Shown here: positions 55,936-64,000 of the stretch, in pieces | How positions within the stretch are numbered: position 1 is the first letter of the stretch | Layout of the letters: every line of letters begins with the position of its first letter | NCBI GenBank assembly: GCA_035937795.1 | Contig: DASZHO010000062.1 | Span: forward strand, 1-64,000 | From: JAMQPK01 sp035937795 | GTDB lineage: Bacteria; Acidobacteriota; Vicinamibacteria; Vicinamibacterales; JAMQPK01 | Direction of reading: 5' to 3' | DNA length: 64,000 bases | Made by a program: the position numbers and the translations under genes | Notes under the pieces: generated by a model | Seen by the model: only the letters and a program-made list of their open reading frames with translations | The model's database searches: none | Told to the model about the DNA's origin: nothing

Positions 55936-57315
55936 ATGCGAACCATACTGATTGGCCTTGACTGCGCCGCTCCGGAGATTCTGTTCGGCGAGAGCCGGCT
56001 GACCAACCTGCGCCAGCTGATGTCGAGTGGATGCTACGGCCGCCTCGAAAGCGTGGTCCCGCCAATCACCGTTCCGGCCTGGATGTGCATGGCCACCAGC
56101 CAGGATCCCGGCTCGCTCGGCGTGTACGGGTTTCGGAACCGTACGAGCTACTCATACGACGAACTCGGTGTTGTGACCTCGCAATCGATTACCGCCCCGG
56201 CGGTCTGGGATTATTTTGGGGAGAACGGCCAGGTGGTTGTGGTCGGCGTGCCCCCCGGATATCCGCCGCGGAAGGTGAACGGCGTCAGCATCGGGTGCTT
56301 TCTGACGCCGGATCCGGTGCGCTCCGAGTTCACGCATCCGGTAGATCTGAAGCGGACACTCTGCCAACTCGTCGGGGACTACCCGGTCGACGTCAGCGGA
56401 TTCCGGACCGGCGACAAGGTGTGGCTGAAAGATCAGATCTACGAGATGACGCGAAAGCACTTCCAGGTGATCCGGTATCTCATGGAGCGCGTCGATTGGC
56501 ACTACTTCCAGTTCGTCGAAATCGGCCTCGATCGCATCCAGCACGGATTCTGGAAATTTCACGACCGCGAGCATCGGCAGTACGTGCCGGGTAACGCGTT
56601 CGAGAGCGTCGTGCGCGATTACTATGCGTACCTCGACGAAGAGATCGGCACAATTCTGAGGCTGATCGACGACCAGGACACGGTGCTCGTGGTTTCGGAT
56701 CACGGCGCGCAGCGGCTGGACGGGGGATTCTGCGTCAACGAATTCCTCCATCGCCAGGGCCTGCTCGCACTGAAGGAGCGTCCCGATCGGCCGGGGCCAC
56801 TCAAGCCGTCGCAGATCGACTGGAGCCGGACGCAGGTGTGGAGCGAGGGCGGCTACTACGCGCGCGTATTCCTGAACGTCGAAGGCCGGGAGCCCGCAGG
56901 CATCGTGCCTCAGCGCTGGTACGAAGGGCTGCTCGAGGATGTGCGCGCGCGGCTGGAGGCGCTACCCGACGACCGGGGCGTCCCGATGCGCACTCGGGTC
57001 TTTCGGCCGCGGGACATCTATCGCCGGCAGAGCCGCATCCCGCCCGATCTGATCGCGCATTTCGGCCAATTGCACTGGCGGTCGATCGGAGGCGTCGGAT
57101 ACAACGAGCTCTACGTGCAGGAGAACGACACCGGACCCGACGATTGCAATCACGCTCAGTTCGGCGCGTTCATTCTGAGCGGCCCGCGCCTCGCGATCCG
57201 GGGGGAGGTTGAAGGCATGCACCTCCTGGATGTCGGACCTACGCTGCTCGACATGGCCGGCGGTACGATCCCCGGGTCGATGCAGGGCCGGTCGCTCCTG
57301 CGACGGGACTCGTAA
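55936..57315 (+). CDS. alkaline-phosphatase-superfamily phosphodiesterase-like protein (second copy)
   Basis: I use ATG 55936 (a TTG at 55930 is in frame). The ~459-residue protein keeps the superfamily core: TILIGLDCAAPEI (metal Asp), SVVPPITVPAWMCMATSQDP (nucleophile Thr in PITVP), LVVSDHGAQRLDGG (Asp and His) and DDCNHAQFGAFILSGP (last His). It is diverged from the enzyme at 35407-37008 around the nucleophile (MCMATS against TSLVTG) but shares the fold. It starts 17 bp after the DsbA-like gene on the same strand. There is no signal peptide, so a cytoplasmic phosphoester hydrolase or transferase is likely; the substrate is unknown. Confidence 0.86.
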   Translation: MRTILIGLDCAAPEILFGESRLTNLRQLMSSGCYGRLESVVPPITVPAWMCMATSQDPGSLGVYGFRNRTSYSYDELGVVTSQSITAPAVWDYFGENGQVVVVGVPPGYPPRKVNGVSIGCFLTPDPVRSEFTHPVDLKRTLCQLVGDYPVDVSGFRTGDKVWLKDQIYEMTRKHFQVIRYLMERVDWHYFQFVEIGLDRIQHGFWKFHDREHRQYVPGNAFESVVRDYYAYLDEEIGTILRLIDDQDTVLVVSDHGAQRLDGGFCVNEFLHRQGLLALKERPDRPGPLKPSQIDWSRTQVWSEGGYYARVFLNVEGREPAGIVPQRWYEGLLEDVRARLEALPDDRGVPMRTRVFRPRDIYRRQSRIPPDLIAHFGQLHWRSIGGVGYNELYVQENDTGPDDCNHAQFGAFILSGPRLAIRGEVEGMHLLDVGPTLLDMAGGTIPGSMQGRSLLRRDS

Positions 57316-57441
57316 CCGGCTGCGTTGCCGCTCAAGGGGGCGGTCCGGCGAGTACCGAGGGGCACGGCGCCGATGTTTTGCGGTGCCGCGACAATCACGT
57401 GCAGCATCATGAGCAGACGCGTGTTCATGGGTTGGATCCGC
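57316..57441. terminator. convergent intergenic gap with weak hairpin
   Basis: Two converging genes end here. GGCACGGC at 57361-57368 can pair with GCGGTGCC at 57380-57387 with one mismatch and an 11-base loop, a possible bidirectional terminator. No T-run is present, so this is tentative. Confidence 0.25.
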
Positions 57442-57846
57442 TCATTCGCAGCGAATCCGCACCTGCGCGTCCCCGTCGACATCCACGGTGAGCTCACCGA
57501 TGTCCTTGATCATCGCTTCGAGGTCCGTGTACGTCACCTTCGACAGGTCGAGCTCGTTACCATTGGCGAGCTGGATCTTCTTCTTGGCAAGCATGCCGGG
57601 GAACAACGAGCCGAGCCGCAGCCCGCCGCGAACGACGGTCATCGGCACGCGGATGTTCACGGCCTCGGCCTTCTTGCCCTCGCCGGCAGGCTTATTGACG
57701 AGAATGCGGAAATACCTCGGCTCCACCTTCTTCTCGTCCGCACTCTGATTTGGCGCGGTGAGGGCCTGAAGCAGTTGCTCTGCCTCCTGCACACTGACCT
57801 TGCCGTTCGACAACATCTCGAGCACCTTCCGTGTCTCTTCACTCAT
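57442..57846 (-). CDS. small SHOCT-like / YvlB-LiaX-N-like protein
   Basis: The 134-residue protein starts with the ~40-residue helical module MSEETRKVLEMLSNGKVSVQ, continuing EAEQLLQAL. This module begins many DUF4097/YvlB/LiaX-type envelope-stress proteins. A second part follows (RYFRILVNKPAGEGKKAEAV, then IRVPMTVVRGGLRLGSLFPG) that looks like an adhesin-type beta structure without the full DUF4097 domain. There is no signal or membrane segment. Its ATG overlaps the stop of the DUF2089-type regulator upstream by 4 bp, so the pair is expressed together from the promoter at ~58,267-58,295. Confidence 0.75.
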   Translation of the reverse strand: MSEETRKVLEMLSNGKVSVQEAEQLLQALTAPNQSADEKKVEPRYFRILVNKPAGEGKKAEAVNIRVPMTVVRGGLRLGSLFPGMLAKKKIQLANGNELDLSKVTYTDLEAMIKDIGELTVDVDGDAQVRIRCE

Positions 57847-58250
57847 GGCGTCTCCTCACTTTTCTTTGAGTCTTTGAGCCGTTCGAGCGCCTGCGCCATC
57901 GTCAGCTCTCCCCGCGAAAGCCGATCGAGTACCTCGCTGCGCGTCTGCGGCGGCGCATCGGTTTCCGATCCCTGTTCGATCTCGACAAACGACAACTGGT
58001 TGCCGATCCTGTTCAGCCGGTTCTTGATCGTGGGATAGCTGACGCCGAAATACTTCTCCATCTGTTTGATGGATCCGTGGCAGCGCAAGAACGCCGCGAC
58101 GAAGACCTGGTCTTCGGCCGTCAGTTGCGCCAGCGGCGGCAGCGTAAACGGTCCCTCGATCGCCACGCCGGTTTCGATGAGGCGGACACGTTCGACTTCG
58201 ATGGGGGCTTGCCCGACGAGCCTGGTGAGTTCTTGCCAATCATGTCCCAT
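57843..58250 (-). CDS. DUF2089-type HTH regulator
   Basis: I prefer ATG 58250; a TTG at 58268 would fall inside the predicted -10 box. The ~135-residue protein has MGHDWQELTRLVGQAPIEVE, then QLTAEDQVFVAAFLRCHGSI and KQMEKYFGVSYPTIKNRLNR. The last block is the HTH typical of DUF2089 proteins, which recognise DNA in promoters of small stress operons. The C-terminus (LDRLSRGELTMAQALERLK) resembles the helical module of its partner gene. The inverted repeat overlapping its promoter suggests it may repress itself, an inference that fits the gene order. Confidence 0.8.
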   Translation of the reverse strand: MGHDWQELTRLVGQAPIEVERVRLIETGVAIEGPFTLPPLAQLTAEDQVFVAAFLRCHGSIKQMEKYFGVSYPTIKNRLNRIGNQLSFVEIEQGSETDAPPQTRSEVLDRLSRGELTMAQALERLKDSKKSEETP

Positions 58251-58396
58251 AACAAAATATGGAGACAAGATAGGCCATTCTATTAATTATTTCAAGTGGA
58301 CTCTTGATTTTATTAATCAATTCAGCCAAGTGCGGCGTGCTCAATATTTTACGGCTCTCCTCGGTTGCACAATGTGCACAGCGTCAATAGCGACGG
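58251..58396 (-). promoter_or_regulatory. promoter and dyad operator for the DUF2089 operon
   Basis: On the minus strand a -35-like TTGAAA (58295-58290) and a -10-like TATCTT (58272-58267) are separated by 17 bp. A near-perfect dyad overlaps the -35: ATTAATTATTTCAAG at 58282-58296 and CTTGATTTTATTAAT at 58303-58317 (12 of 15 pairs, 6-bp spacer). A repressor bound there would block RNA polymerase. The remaining bases up to the metallo-hydrolase stop show nothing else. Confidence 0.6.
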
Positions 58397-59347
58397 CTAG
58401 CGTCCGAGCCGCAGCGAGTCGCCAAAGGGAAGCGTGCGGAAACGCGAACGCGGGATATTTCGCGCGCGACACGCCTCCTCGAGTGCACGGAGCGGTTCGT
58501 CGATGCCTTCGGTTGTCAGATGGAACGTGCCGAAATGCATGCCGACGCTCTCGGACGCCCCGAGATCCAGGTGCGCCTGCACCGCCTCCGCTGGATTCAT
58601 ATGAACGGGCTGCATGAACCAGCGCGGCTCGTACGCGCCGATGGGCAGCAGCGCCAGATCGACCGGATCGAACCGCCGCCCGATATCGCGGAAGAAGGGG
58701 GCATATGCGGTGTCGCCGGCGAAAAAGATGCGCGCGCCTCCGGCCACGAGCATGAATCCCCCCCACAGCGCGCGGTTTCGATCGAACGGACTCCGCGCCG
58801 AGAAATGCTGCGCCGGCGTCAGTGTGACCGGCAGCGCGGAGGTCCTCGCCTGTTGCCACCAATCGAGTTCCTCCACACGACGGATGCCAGATGAGCGGAC
58901 CAGCGCCCCGTTGCCGAACGGTGTGATGACGACAGGATCGAAACGTCGCGCGAGCGCGCGGAGCGTGCGCAGATCGCAATGGTCGTAATGGTTGTGACTC
59001 AGTAGCACGACCGAGATGGACGGCAGGTCGTCGAACTTCACAGCCGGCTGCCGGACCCGCCGAGGTCCGAGCACGTTCAGCGGACCGGCGCGCTGAGAGT
59101 ACATGGGGTCGGTCAAGACATTCCCCGCCGCCGTCTGAATCAGAAACGTCGCGTGACCGATGAATGTGGCGACCGCGGCGGCGCCGTCCAGATCCGGCGG
59201 CCGCCGCGGCGGCTCGTCGATGCGCGCCGGCCAGGGCGTTCGCGGCTCGAGGAGCATCCGCGGCACAGCCGAGAATGGCTGCCCGGCAGTGCCCGCCGGA
59301 TTGACGAATCGCCTTCCGTCATAGTGATCGCTCGTCTCAAACGTCAT
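58397..59347 (-). CDS. MBL-fold metallo-hydrolase (NAPE-PLD/UlaG-like)
   Basis: The 316-residue protein has the metal-site motif VVLLSHNHYDHCDLRTLRAL (HxHxDH) and the strand ATFIGHATFLIQTAAGNVLT, followed by RRVRQPAVKFDDLP, the order found in NAPE-hydrolysing phospholipase D-like and UlaG-like enzymes. Later conserved elements are LTPAQHFSARSPFDRNRALW, FFAGDTAYAPFFRDI (metal Asp) and VGMHFGTFHLT (last His). These enzymes hydrolyse phosphodiesters, lactones or lipid amide phosphates using two zinc ions. There is no signal peptide. The substrate is not known; a lipid phosphodiester is plausible. Confidence 0.9.
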   Translation of the reverse strand: MTFETSDHYDGRRFVNPAGTAGQPFSAVPRMLLEPRTPWPARIDEPPRRPPDLDGAAAVATFIGHATFLIQTAAGNVLTDPMYSQRAGPLNVLGPRRVRQPAVKFDDLPSISVVLLSHNHYDHCDLRTLRALARRFDPVVITPFGNGALVRSSGIRRVEELDWWQQARTSALPVTLTPAQHFSARSPFDRNRALWGGFMLVAGGARIFFAGDTAYAPFFRDIGRRFDPVDLALLPIGAYEPRWFMQPVHMNPAEAVQAHLDLGASESVGMHFGTFHLTTEGIDEPLRALEEACRARNIPRSRFRTLPFGDSLRLGR

Positions 59348-59406
59348 CCGGTGGTGATGTTAGTCAGGAGGCGGGCAAAACTCATCACGTGAATCACGCG
59401 ATAACC

Positions 59407-59652
59407 TCAGGATATTTCATCCTCCTGGAACTTGAGGCTGCAGCGCTGAAGCCGCGGATCAATCCTGGCGGCAACCTCGGACCACAGCCTGATCTCCATG
59501 GTGAGCAGCGCGTCGACTTCGATGCGGGTCAGCTCCCAACCTTGTTCCCCAAGCTCCGCGAGCGTTCCCTTCGGCGAGCGAGTGAATTTGAACCGCAGCT
59601 CCTCATCCGTGAGCAGGCGGCCGATGACTCGTTCAATCGTTCGATGTGACAT
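59407..59652 (-). CDS. small Os1348/NHLP-like protein
   Basis: The 81-residue protein begins MSHRTIERVIGRLLTDEELR and then has GTLAELGEQGWELTRIEVDA and ARIDPRLQRCSL. The VIGRLLTDEE..F...P...L..LG...LT..E...L pattern matches small proteins of the Os1348 family of the NHLP clan, which are related to leader peptides of ribosomal natural products. No core-peptide-like tail or modification enzyme is nearby, so a RiPP role is not supported. Its ATG lies within the last 20 bp of the upstream secreted-protein gene. Confidence 0.6.
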   Translation of the reverse strand: MSHRTIERVIGRLLTDEELRFKFTRSPKGTLAELGEQGWELTRIEVDALLTMEIRLWSEVAARIDPRLQRCSLKFQEDEIS

Positions 59653-60085
59653 GGCAGCAAACCTTTCTCTTCTTATGCGTCTTCGGCTCGTGAAACGGCG
59701 GCGTGGTTCCTCCGACGTTCACGCCAACGCGCAGCGGTGTAATGCCGAGACGAATATCCGTCCCGGCAACCTGACCGACGGCGGTGATAACCGTGACTGG
59801 TGGCGCCGCAAAGCCCTGTACGTCCGCCTGGAGCGAACAAGTGTCAACGGGCACGTTCAGAAAGCGGAACGCTCCGTGTTCATCCGAGACTTCCGTTCTC
59901 GTCGTTCCATCCTCGGCGCACGCCAGCGTCACTCGTGCGCCTTCGCCAGGAAATGTGCCTCCGCCGGCAGCCGTCAGCGTGACCGTGCCGGCAACCGTGG
60001 CGCCGGGAGCAACACCTGCGACGGCAGACACAGAGGCGGCTACCGTTATCACCCCCGCGACGAAGACACCGAGCAGCGGCCTCAT
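59633..60085 (-). CDS. secreted carboxypeptidase-regulatory-like domain protein
   Basis: The start is ATG 60085 behind GAGGG; the longer frame to 60400 overlaps the dehydrogenase gene. The ~150-residue product has a signal peptide (MRPLLGVFVAGVITVAASVS, then AVAG). A beta-sandwich domain follows (VAGTVTLTAAGGG, GARVTLACAEDGTTRTEVSD, HGAFRFLNVPVDTCSLQADV), the same type as the N-terminus of the TonB-dependent receptor in this window. The C-terminus is basic (HKKRKVCC). Such domains bind polymers or peptides in the envelope. The function is otherwise unknown. Confidence 0.7.
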   Translation of the reverse strand: MRPLLGVFVAGVITVAASVSAVAGVAPGATVAGTVTLTAAGGGTFPGEGARVTLACAEDGTTRTEVSDEHGAFRFLNVPVDTCSLQADVQGFAAPPVTVITAVGQVAGTDIRLGITPLRVGVNVGGTTPPFHEPKTHKKRKVCCHVTSND

Positions 60086-60116
60086 TTGACACCCTCTTTC
60101 ACGTGACACCGCTCCT

Positions 60117-61511
60117 TCAAGCCGCCGCGGCCGACGGCGCCCGCAATTCCACCGGAGCGCCGAGCCGCACCAGCTGCGAGGCGGCCATGCCGTGCAGCGC
60201 GTTGCGCGTGTCAACGATGTTCCGGCAGTGATGCGCGATGAACTCGTAGTCGAACGCCCGGTGATCGGTGATGATGACGGCAATGTCGCACGCCTCCAGA
60301 GCCGTTTGATCGAGCGTGAGCGATGCCAGAGCGTGGGGCCCGCTCCATAGCTCCGCAGCCAGGAACGGAACGTGAGGATCGCTGTAAGCCACGTCCGCAC
60401 CCTTTTCGCGGAGCAGCTTCATGACATCGAGCGCGGGCGATTCCCGCACATCGTCTATGTCCCGTTTGTAGGCCACGCCGAGCACGAGCACGCGTGCGCC
60501 GTTCACGGCTTTTCGGTCGGCGTTCAACGTTTCGGCAATCTTCTCCACGACGTAGCGCGGCATGTGACCGTTCACCTCACCAGCCAGCTCGATGAATCGC
60601 GCGTCGAAGCCGTTCTGCTTGGCCTTCCAGCTCAGATAGAACGGGTCGATGGGAATGCAATGACCGCCGAGCCCCGGTCCCGGATAGAACGGCATGAACC
60701 CGAACGGCTTGGTGGCCGCGGCGTCAACGACCTCCCACACGTCAATGCCCAGCGTGTCGCACATCATCGCGATCTCGTTGACGAGGCCGATGTTGACCGC
60801 GCGAAATGTGTTCTCGAGCAGCTTCACCATCTCCGCCGCTTGCGTGGACCCGACGGTCACGACTCGCTCGATGGCGCGCTGGTAGAGCGCCGACGCGAGC
60901 GCGGCGCACGCCGCCGTCGTACCGCCCACCACCTTGGGCACGTTGGCGGTGTGAAACTGAGCATTACCTGGATCAATGCGTTCGGGCGAAAAGGCCAGAA
61001 AAAAGTCGCGCCCGGCTTTGAGGCCCGTTGCTTCAAGCATCGGACGGACCAGCTCCTCGGTCGTCCCCGGATACGTCGTCGACTCCAGGATGACGAGCAT
61101 GCCCGGATGCAGATATTTCACGACCTGCTCGACGGCGGCCACCATGTAGGAAACGTCCGGATCCCTGGTCTTACGGAGCGGCGTGGGAACGCAGATGTTG
61201 ACCGTGTCGAGGCGCTGGAGCACGGCAAAGTCGCTCGTCGCATGCAGCCGATCCGTCGCGACCAACTTGCCAAGTTGCGCATCCTGCACATCGGGGATGT
61301 AGGAGGTGCCTCTTTCGATCGCCTCGACTTTGCGCTCGTCGATGTCGAGGCCAACCACCGAATAACCTGCGCGGGCCAACTCAACGGCCAGCGGCAAGCC
61401 GACATATCCAAGGCCGATCACCCCGGCGCGGATATCCGATTGCCTGATCCGTCGCAGCAGCTGAGCGGCGAGAGGATTCGTCAGCGTTGGAGGGTTCGTC
61501 AACGTGCTCAT
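60117..61511 (-). CDS. UDP-sugar 6-dehydrogenase (WecC/WbpA type)
   Basis: The start at ATG 61511 follows AGGAG eight bases upstream. The ~464-residue protein shows the NAD loop AGVIGLGYVGLPLAVELARA, the LESTTYPGTTEE substrate loop, FSPERIDPG, the catalytic Cys block GGHCIPIDPFYLSWKAK, and the C-terminal UDP-binding part VLVLGVAYKRDIDDVRESPA. Enzymes of this type oxidise UDP-GlcNAc or UDP-ManNAc to the uronic acid for surface polysaccharides or provide precursors for other sugars. It could feed a glycan or, less directly, the glycosylation of the cluster product; no sugar-epimerase set is next to it. Confidence 0.92.
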   Translation of the reverse strand: MSTLTNPPTLTNPLAAQLLRRIRQSDIRAGVIGLGYVGLPLAVELARAGYSVVGLDIDERKVEAIERGTSYIPDVQDAQLGKLVATDRLHATSDFAVLQRLDTVNICVPTPLRKTRDPDVSYMVAAVEQVVKYLHPGMLVILESTTYPGTTEELVRPMLEATGLKAGRDFFLAFSPERIDPGNAQFHTANVPKVVGGTTAACAALASALYQRAIERVVTVGSTQAAEMVKLLENTFRAVNIGLVNEIAMMCDTLGIDVWEVVDAAATKPFGFMPFYPGPGLGGHCIPIDPFYLSWKAKQNGFDARFIELAGEVNGHMPRYVVEKIAETLNADRKAVNGARVLVLGVAYKRDIDDVRESPALDVMKLLREKGADVAYSDPHVPFLAAELWSGPHALASLTLDQTALEACDIAVIITDHRAFDYEFIAHHCRNIVDTRNALHGMAASQLVRLGAPVELRAPSAAAA

Positions 61512-61539
61512 CTGTTCTACTCCTGCGTGTGCCCGCTTC

Positions 61540-64000
61540 TTAGAATTCGAACACCCACTTGCCGCGGAACGTCCGGCCAACGCTGTTCGCGAAACCGCCG
61601 AAACCGGCGCTCGCGAGGTTGCCCTGAAAGTCGCGCGGGTTGAAATGATCCGTGATGTTGAAGACCTTCAGGCCGATCGTGGCGTTGTGATGAAACAGGC
61701 GGAGCCGCTTGCTCACCTGCATGTCGAGCGACACGAACGTTGGATAGCGGCCGGCCTCATTGCGCGCGCCCACGAAATCCCGGTTTTCGTCGACCACCGA
61801 TAGTGGGAATCCGGTCCGTACGTCCAGTACCGGGTATACCGTGACGCCGAGCGGCAAGCTGATGTTGCTCCAGAAGAGGTACCGGTTGGGCGCGTCCCAC
61901 GGTAGCGGTCCGCGTGCGTCGGGTCTGATTACCGGGTTCTCGATGTTTCCGAAGTAACTGTTGAAGTCATTCAGATTGCCGACAGCCGATGACCGCGTGT
62001 AGGACCCGACGACTTGATCGGCGCCGTGAAACTTGTAGCGGGCAGTGATCTGGCCTTCGCGGTACCGCGATCGACCGTCGGTCGCCAGCAACAGGACCGG
62101 GGCGCCGCCGGCCGGTGTCATGGGATTCAGAACCGGTTCGAAGCGGTCGTCCCGCTGCTGATAACCGACGCGAACGAAGAAGTTCGCGAACCACTCCCGA
62201 TCGACCTCGAGATTCCAATTGATGCTCCGCGGCGTGTGGAGGGCCGACGCGAAGACATTCTGCACGAGCACCGTTGGCCCGGCAGGCGTCACACCGTCGG
62301 CCTCAAACGATGTCATCGAACGTTCCTGCATCTGGCCGAAGCTCGCCACGTTGAGTGGAAGCGGGTCATAGAACACGCCGCCGCCGCCGCGCATCACGGT
62401 CCGCCCGTCATCGGATGTCACCAAGGTGAACGAACCGCGCGGAGCGAGGTTGACGTCGCCGGTGTACGAGTCGTAGTCGTACCGCGCGCCGAACACGACG
62501 CTCAGCCGCGATGACACCGTCCACGAATCCTGCCCGTAGCCGCGGAGCGCCGTTCGATGGCGATTCAGCAGACCGTTTCCGGTGAAGGTGATCTCCTGGC
62601 TCAACGTGCCGTTCTCACGCGCGATGTCCACGGGACCGCTTCTGCTGACGCCGTCAAAGGTCTCGTAGGTGACGCCGGTGCCGACCTTCACAAGGTTCCG
62701 GGGTCCCAGCGGGGTAAAGGCGTACGTCGTCAGCCATTCGGCGCGGCGGCTGGTGCGGTCCTGATCGTTGAAGTAACTGCCTGAGTTGACATCGGGCGCG
62801 AGCACCATGGGCCCGCTCCCCTGGCTGGGATAGATGGTCGCGTCGAATTGCTTCACGCTCACGCGGCTGTCGAGCACGCTCTGGCCGCCAACGACGATCT
62901 GGTCGGATGCGCTGCCGAGCACGTTGTGGTTGGTGATGTCCGGTGTCACGCCCTGCGGGTTGAACGTGTTCAAACCGGCGTACGTCGTCTTACGCGGCGA
63001 GACCATGGCCGATCCGGTGAAATGATTGGCCGCGGTGATGGTCCAGTCGACGCGGCTGTACGATTCGAAGCTCTCGAGCCTGGTGTCGCTCGCAAGCGGA
63101 GGAAGACCGAACACGCGCGTCTGGCTGTATTCGTACTGCGCCGACTCGAGAAAGTTGAGTTTCCCCTTGACGAGCGGGCCGCCGATTGTGGCGCGCGGGG
63201 TCCACGATTCGATGCCTCGGAACTCGCCCGCGCGACGTCTGAGGCGAGGCTCGAGATCGTTCACCGTGATGTGCCAGGCGTCGCCCGCCCGCTCGGTCTC
63301 GACCGTCGTCACGGCGCCCGCCGACAGGCCGAACTCGGGCGCGAACGCGGCGCCTCGCACCTGAACCGCGCTCACGGCATCAATCGGCAGCTCGATCGCA
63401 TCCTCGCCCGTCACCGGATCCGTGCCGTCCGCGTCGTTGAACATCAACGCGCTCTGATTACTGCGCGTGCCGCTGATATTGAGCAGCCCGTCCGGCCCCC
63501 GGACGACGCCCGGAATAAGCGGGAGTGCGTCCTGAAACCGCTCGCTGGCGATCGGCGCCGTTTGCATCACGCTCGCGGTGATCCGCTCGACCCGAGCGAC
63601 GATCGGGCTGCCTTCAACTGATTCCTGGCTGCCGATGACGCTGACTTGCTCGTGGAGCGTTTCGAGATCGAGACCCAGGGTCACGTCTGCGGTCTCACCT
63701 GGCTTCACCGCAATCGCCTTGGTGGCCGACTTGAAACCCTGCAGCTCAGCCACGATCGTGCAGGCACCGGCGGGAACGTCCGCAAATCGGAACTGCCCCA
63801 GCTCGTTTGAAGTGTCGCTGCGCGAGTCCGTGCCGGCACACCTCAGCGACAGCGTCACGCCCGGCACCGCCACCGGCTTTCCGTCAGGCTCCGGCAGCGA
63901 CACTGTGCCAGAGACGATACCCGCGGGTGATTGCCCAGCGGCTCCCTGCACCTCGGTCCCGCGCGCAGCTGCCGCGCGCGGGGCCTGCGCCTCCGTCCCA
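61540..64000 (-). CDS. TonB-dependent receptor with N-terminal carboxypeptidase-regulatory-like domain (5' end outside window)
   Basis: The frame stays open to the window edge, upstream of the first candidate start at GTG 63951, so the N-terminus and signal are probably cut off. The visible part has a regulatory-like beta-sandwich (VSGTVSLPEPDGKP, then GQFRFADVPAGACTIVAELQ), a plug-like region (ERFQDALPLIPGVVRGPDGL, then ISGTRSNQSALMFND) and a long beta-barrel ending in the terminal Phe of RGKWVFEF, as outer-membrane barrels do. Proteins of this Oar-like type are abundant in Acidobacteriota and move or sense large substrates at the outer membrane. The substrate is unknown. Confidence 0.9.
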   Translation of the reverse strand, partial: GTEAQAPRAAAARGTEVQGAAGQSPAGIVSGTVSLPEPDGKPVAVPGVTLSLRCAGTDSRSDTSNELGQFRFADVPAGACTIVAELQGFKSATKAIAVKPGETADVTLGLDLETLHEQVSVIGSQESVEGSPIVARVERITASVMQTAPIASERFQDALPLIPGVVRGPDGLLNISGTRSNQSALMFNDADGTDPVTGEDAIELPIDAVSAVQVRGAAFAPEFGLSAGAVTTVETERAGDAWHITVNDLEPRLRRRAGEFRGIESWTPRATIGGPLVKGKLNFLESAQYEYSQTRVFGLPPLASDTRLESFESYSRVDWTITAANHFTGSAMVSPRKTTYAGLNTFNPQGVTPDITNHNVLGSASDQIVVGGQSVLDSRVSVKQFDATIYPSQGSGPMVLAPDVNSGSYFNDQDRTSRRAEWLTTYAFTPLGPRNLVKVGTGVTYETFDGVSRSGPVDIARENGTLSQEITFTGNGLLNRHRTALRGYGQDSWTVSSRLSVVFGARYDYDSYTGDVNLAPRGSFTLVTSDDGRTVMRGGGGVFYDPLPLNVASFGQMQERSMTSFEADGVTPAGPTVLVQNVFASALHTPRSINWNLEVDREWFANFFVRVGYQQRDDRFEPVLNPMTPAGGAPVLLLATDGRSRYREGQITARYKFHGADQVVGSYTRSSAVGNLNDFNSYFGNIENPVIRPDARGPLPWDAPNRYLFWSNISLPLGVTVYPVLDVRTGFPLSVVDENRDFVGARNEAGRYPTFVSLDMQVSKRLRLFHHNATIGLKVFNITDHFNPRDFQGNLASAGFGGFANSVGRTFRGKWVFEF

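Noticed and set aside
59407..59652. RiPP precursor peptide
   Set aside because: No core-like tail, cyclase, radical SAM or dehydratase gene is near; similarity is limited to the leader-like pattern.
1..64000. tRNA, rRNA, CRISPR or insertion sequence
   Set aside because: No cloverleaf, rRNA-like block, spaced direct repeats of CRISPR type or transposase motif was seen on either strand.

Overview
The window looks like a high-GC soil bacterium, most likely an Acidobacteriota of the Vicinamibacteria type. This is inferred from the truncated TonB-dependent receptor with an N-terminal carboxypeptidase-regulatory-like domain at the right edge, a second small secreted protein with the same domain, a SurA/DsbA-type fusion, a DUF2089-type regulator and predominantly GC-rich coding sequence. 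I could not run a phylogeny, so the taxon is a suggestion.

Left flank (1-4.3 kb): an AraC-family regulator cut by the window edge, a divergent LysR-family regulator, a secreted protein of unknown function and a secreted alpha/beta hydrolase. Small plus-strand cluster (4.3-8.9 kb): an APS-kinase-like protein, an FkbM methyltransferase, and a tightly spaced SDR - methyltransferase - SDR unit. It runs convergently into the main cluster.

Main cluster (about 8.8-50.8 kb, all minus strand, about 20 genes, many with 1-20 bp overlaps): transcription would start near 50.8 kb. First comes a three-subunit iterative synthase with PUFA-synthase-like ('secondary lipid') logic: NPD-NPD-KS-AT-ACP, then KR-DH, then KS-AT-DH-PPTase. 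Next are a free ACP, an alkaline-phosphatase-superfamily enzyme, four GT1-type glycosyltransferases of two sub-types, two secreted beta-propeller-like proteins, and FkbM, TylF/MycF and simple SAM methyltransferases. An alpha/beta hydrolase, a fatty acyl-AMP ligase with its own ACP, and a fully reducing KS-AT-DH-ER-KR-ACP PKS follow. The PKS acyltransferase carries the YASH motif that predicts methylmalonyl-CoA. The run ends with another methyltransferase and two tandem paralogous fusions of an extended SDR to an FAD-dependent sugar-lactone-oxidase-like domain. The most economical reading is a pathway for a methyl-branched, glycosylated and O-methylated lipid. In logic, though not demonstrably in sequence, it is comparable to mycobacterial mycocerosate-containing glycolipids.

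Right flank (51-64 kb): a large secreted protein with 13-residue acidic/His repeats, separated from a SurA-DsbA-like fusion by a divergent control region carrying helically phased repeats. Then a second phosphodiesterase-like protein, a YvlB/LiaX-N-like small protein with a DUF2089-type HTH partner behind a well-formed promoter and inverted repeat, an NAPE-PLD/UlaG-like metallo-hydrolase, a small Os1348/NHLP-like protein, a secreted regulatory-domain protein, a UDP-sugar dehydrogenase and the truncated TonB-dependent receptor. I saw no tRNA, rRNA, CRISPR array or insertion sequence.
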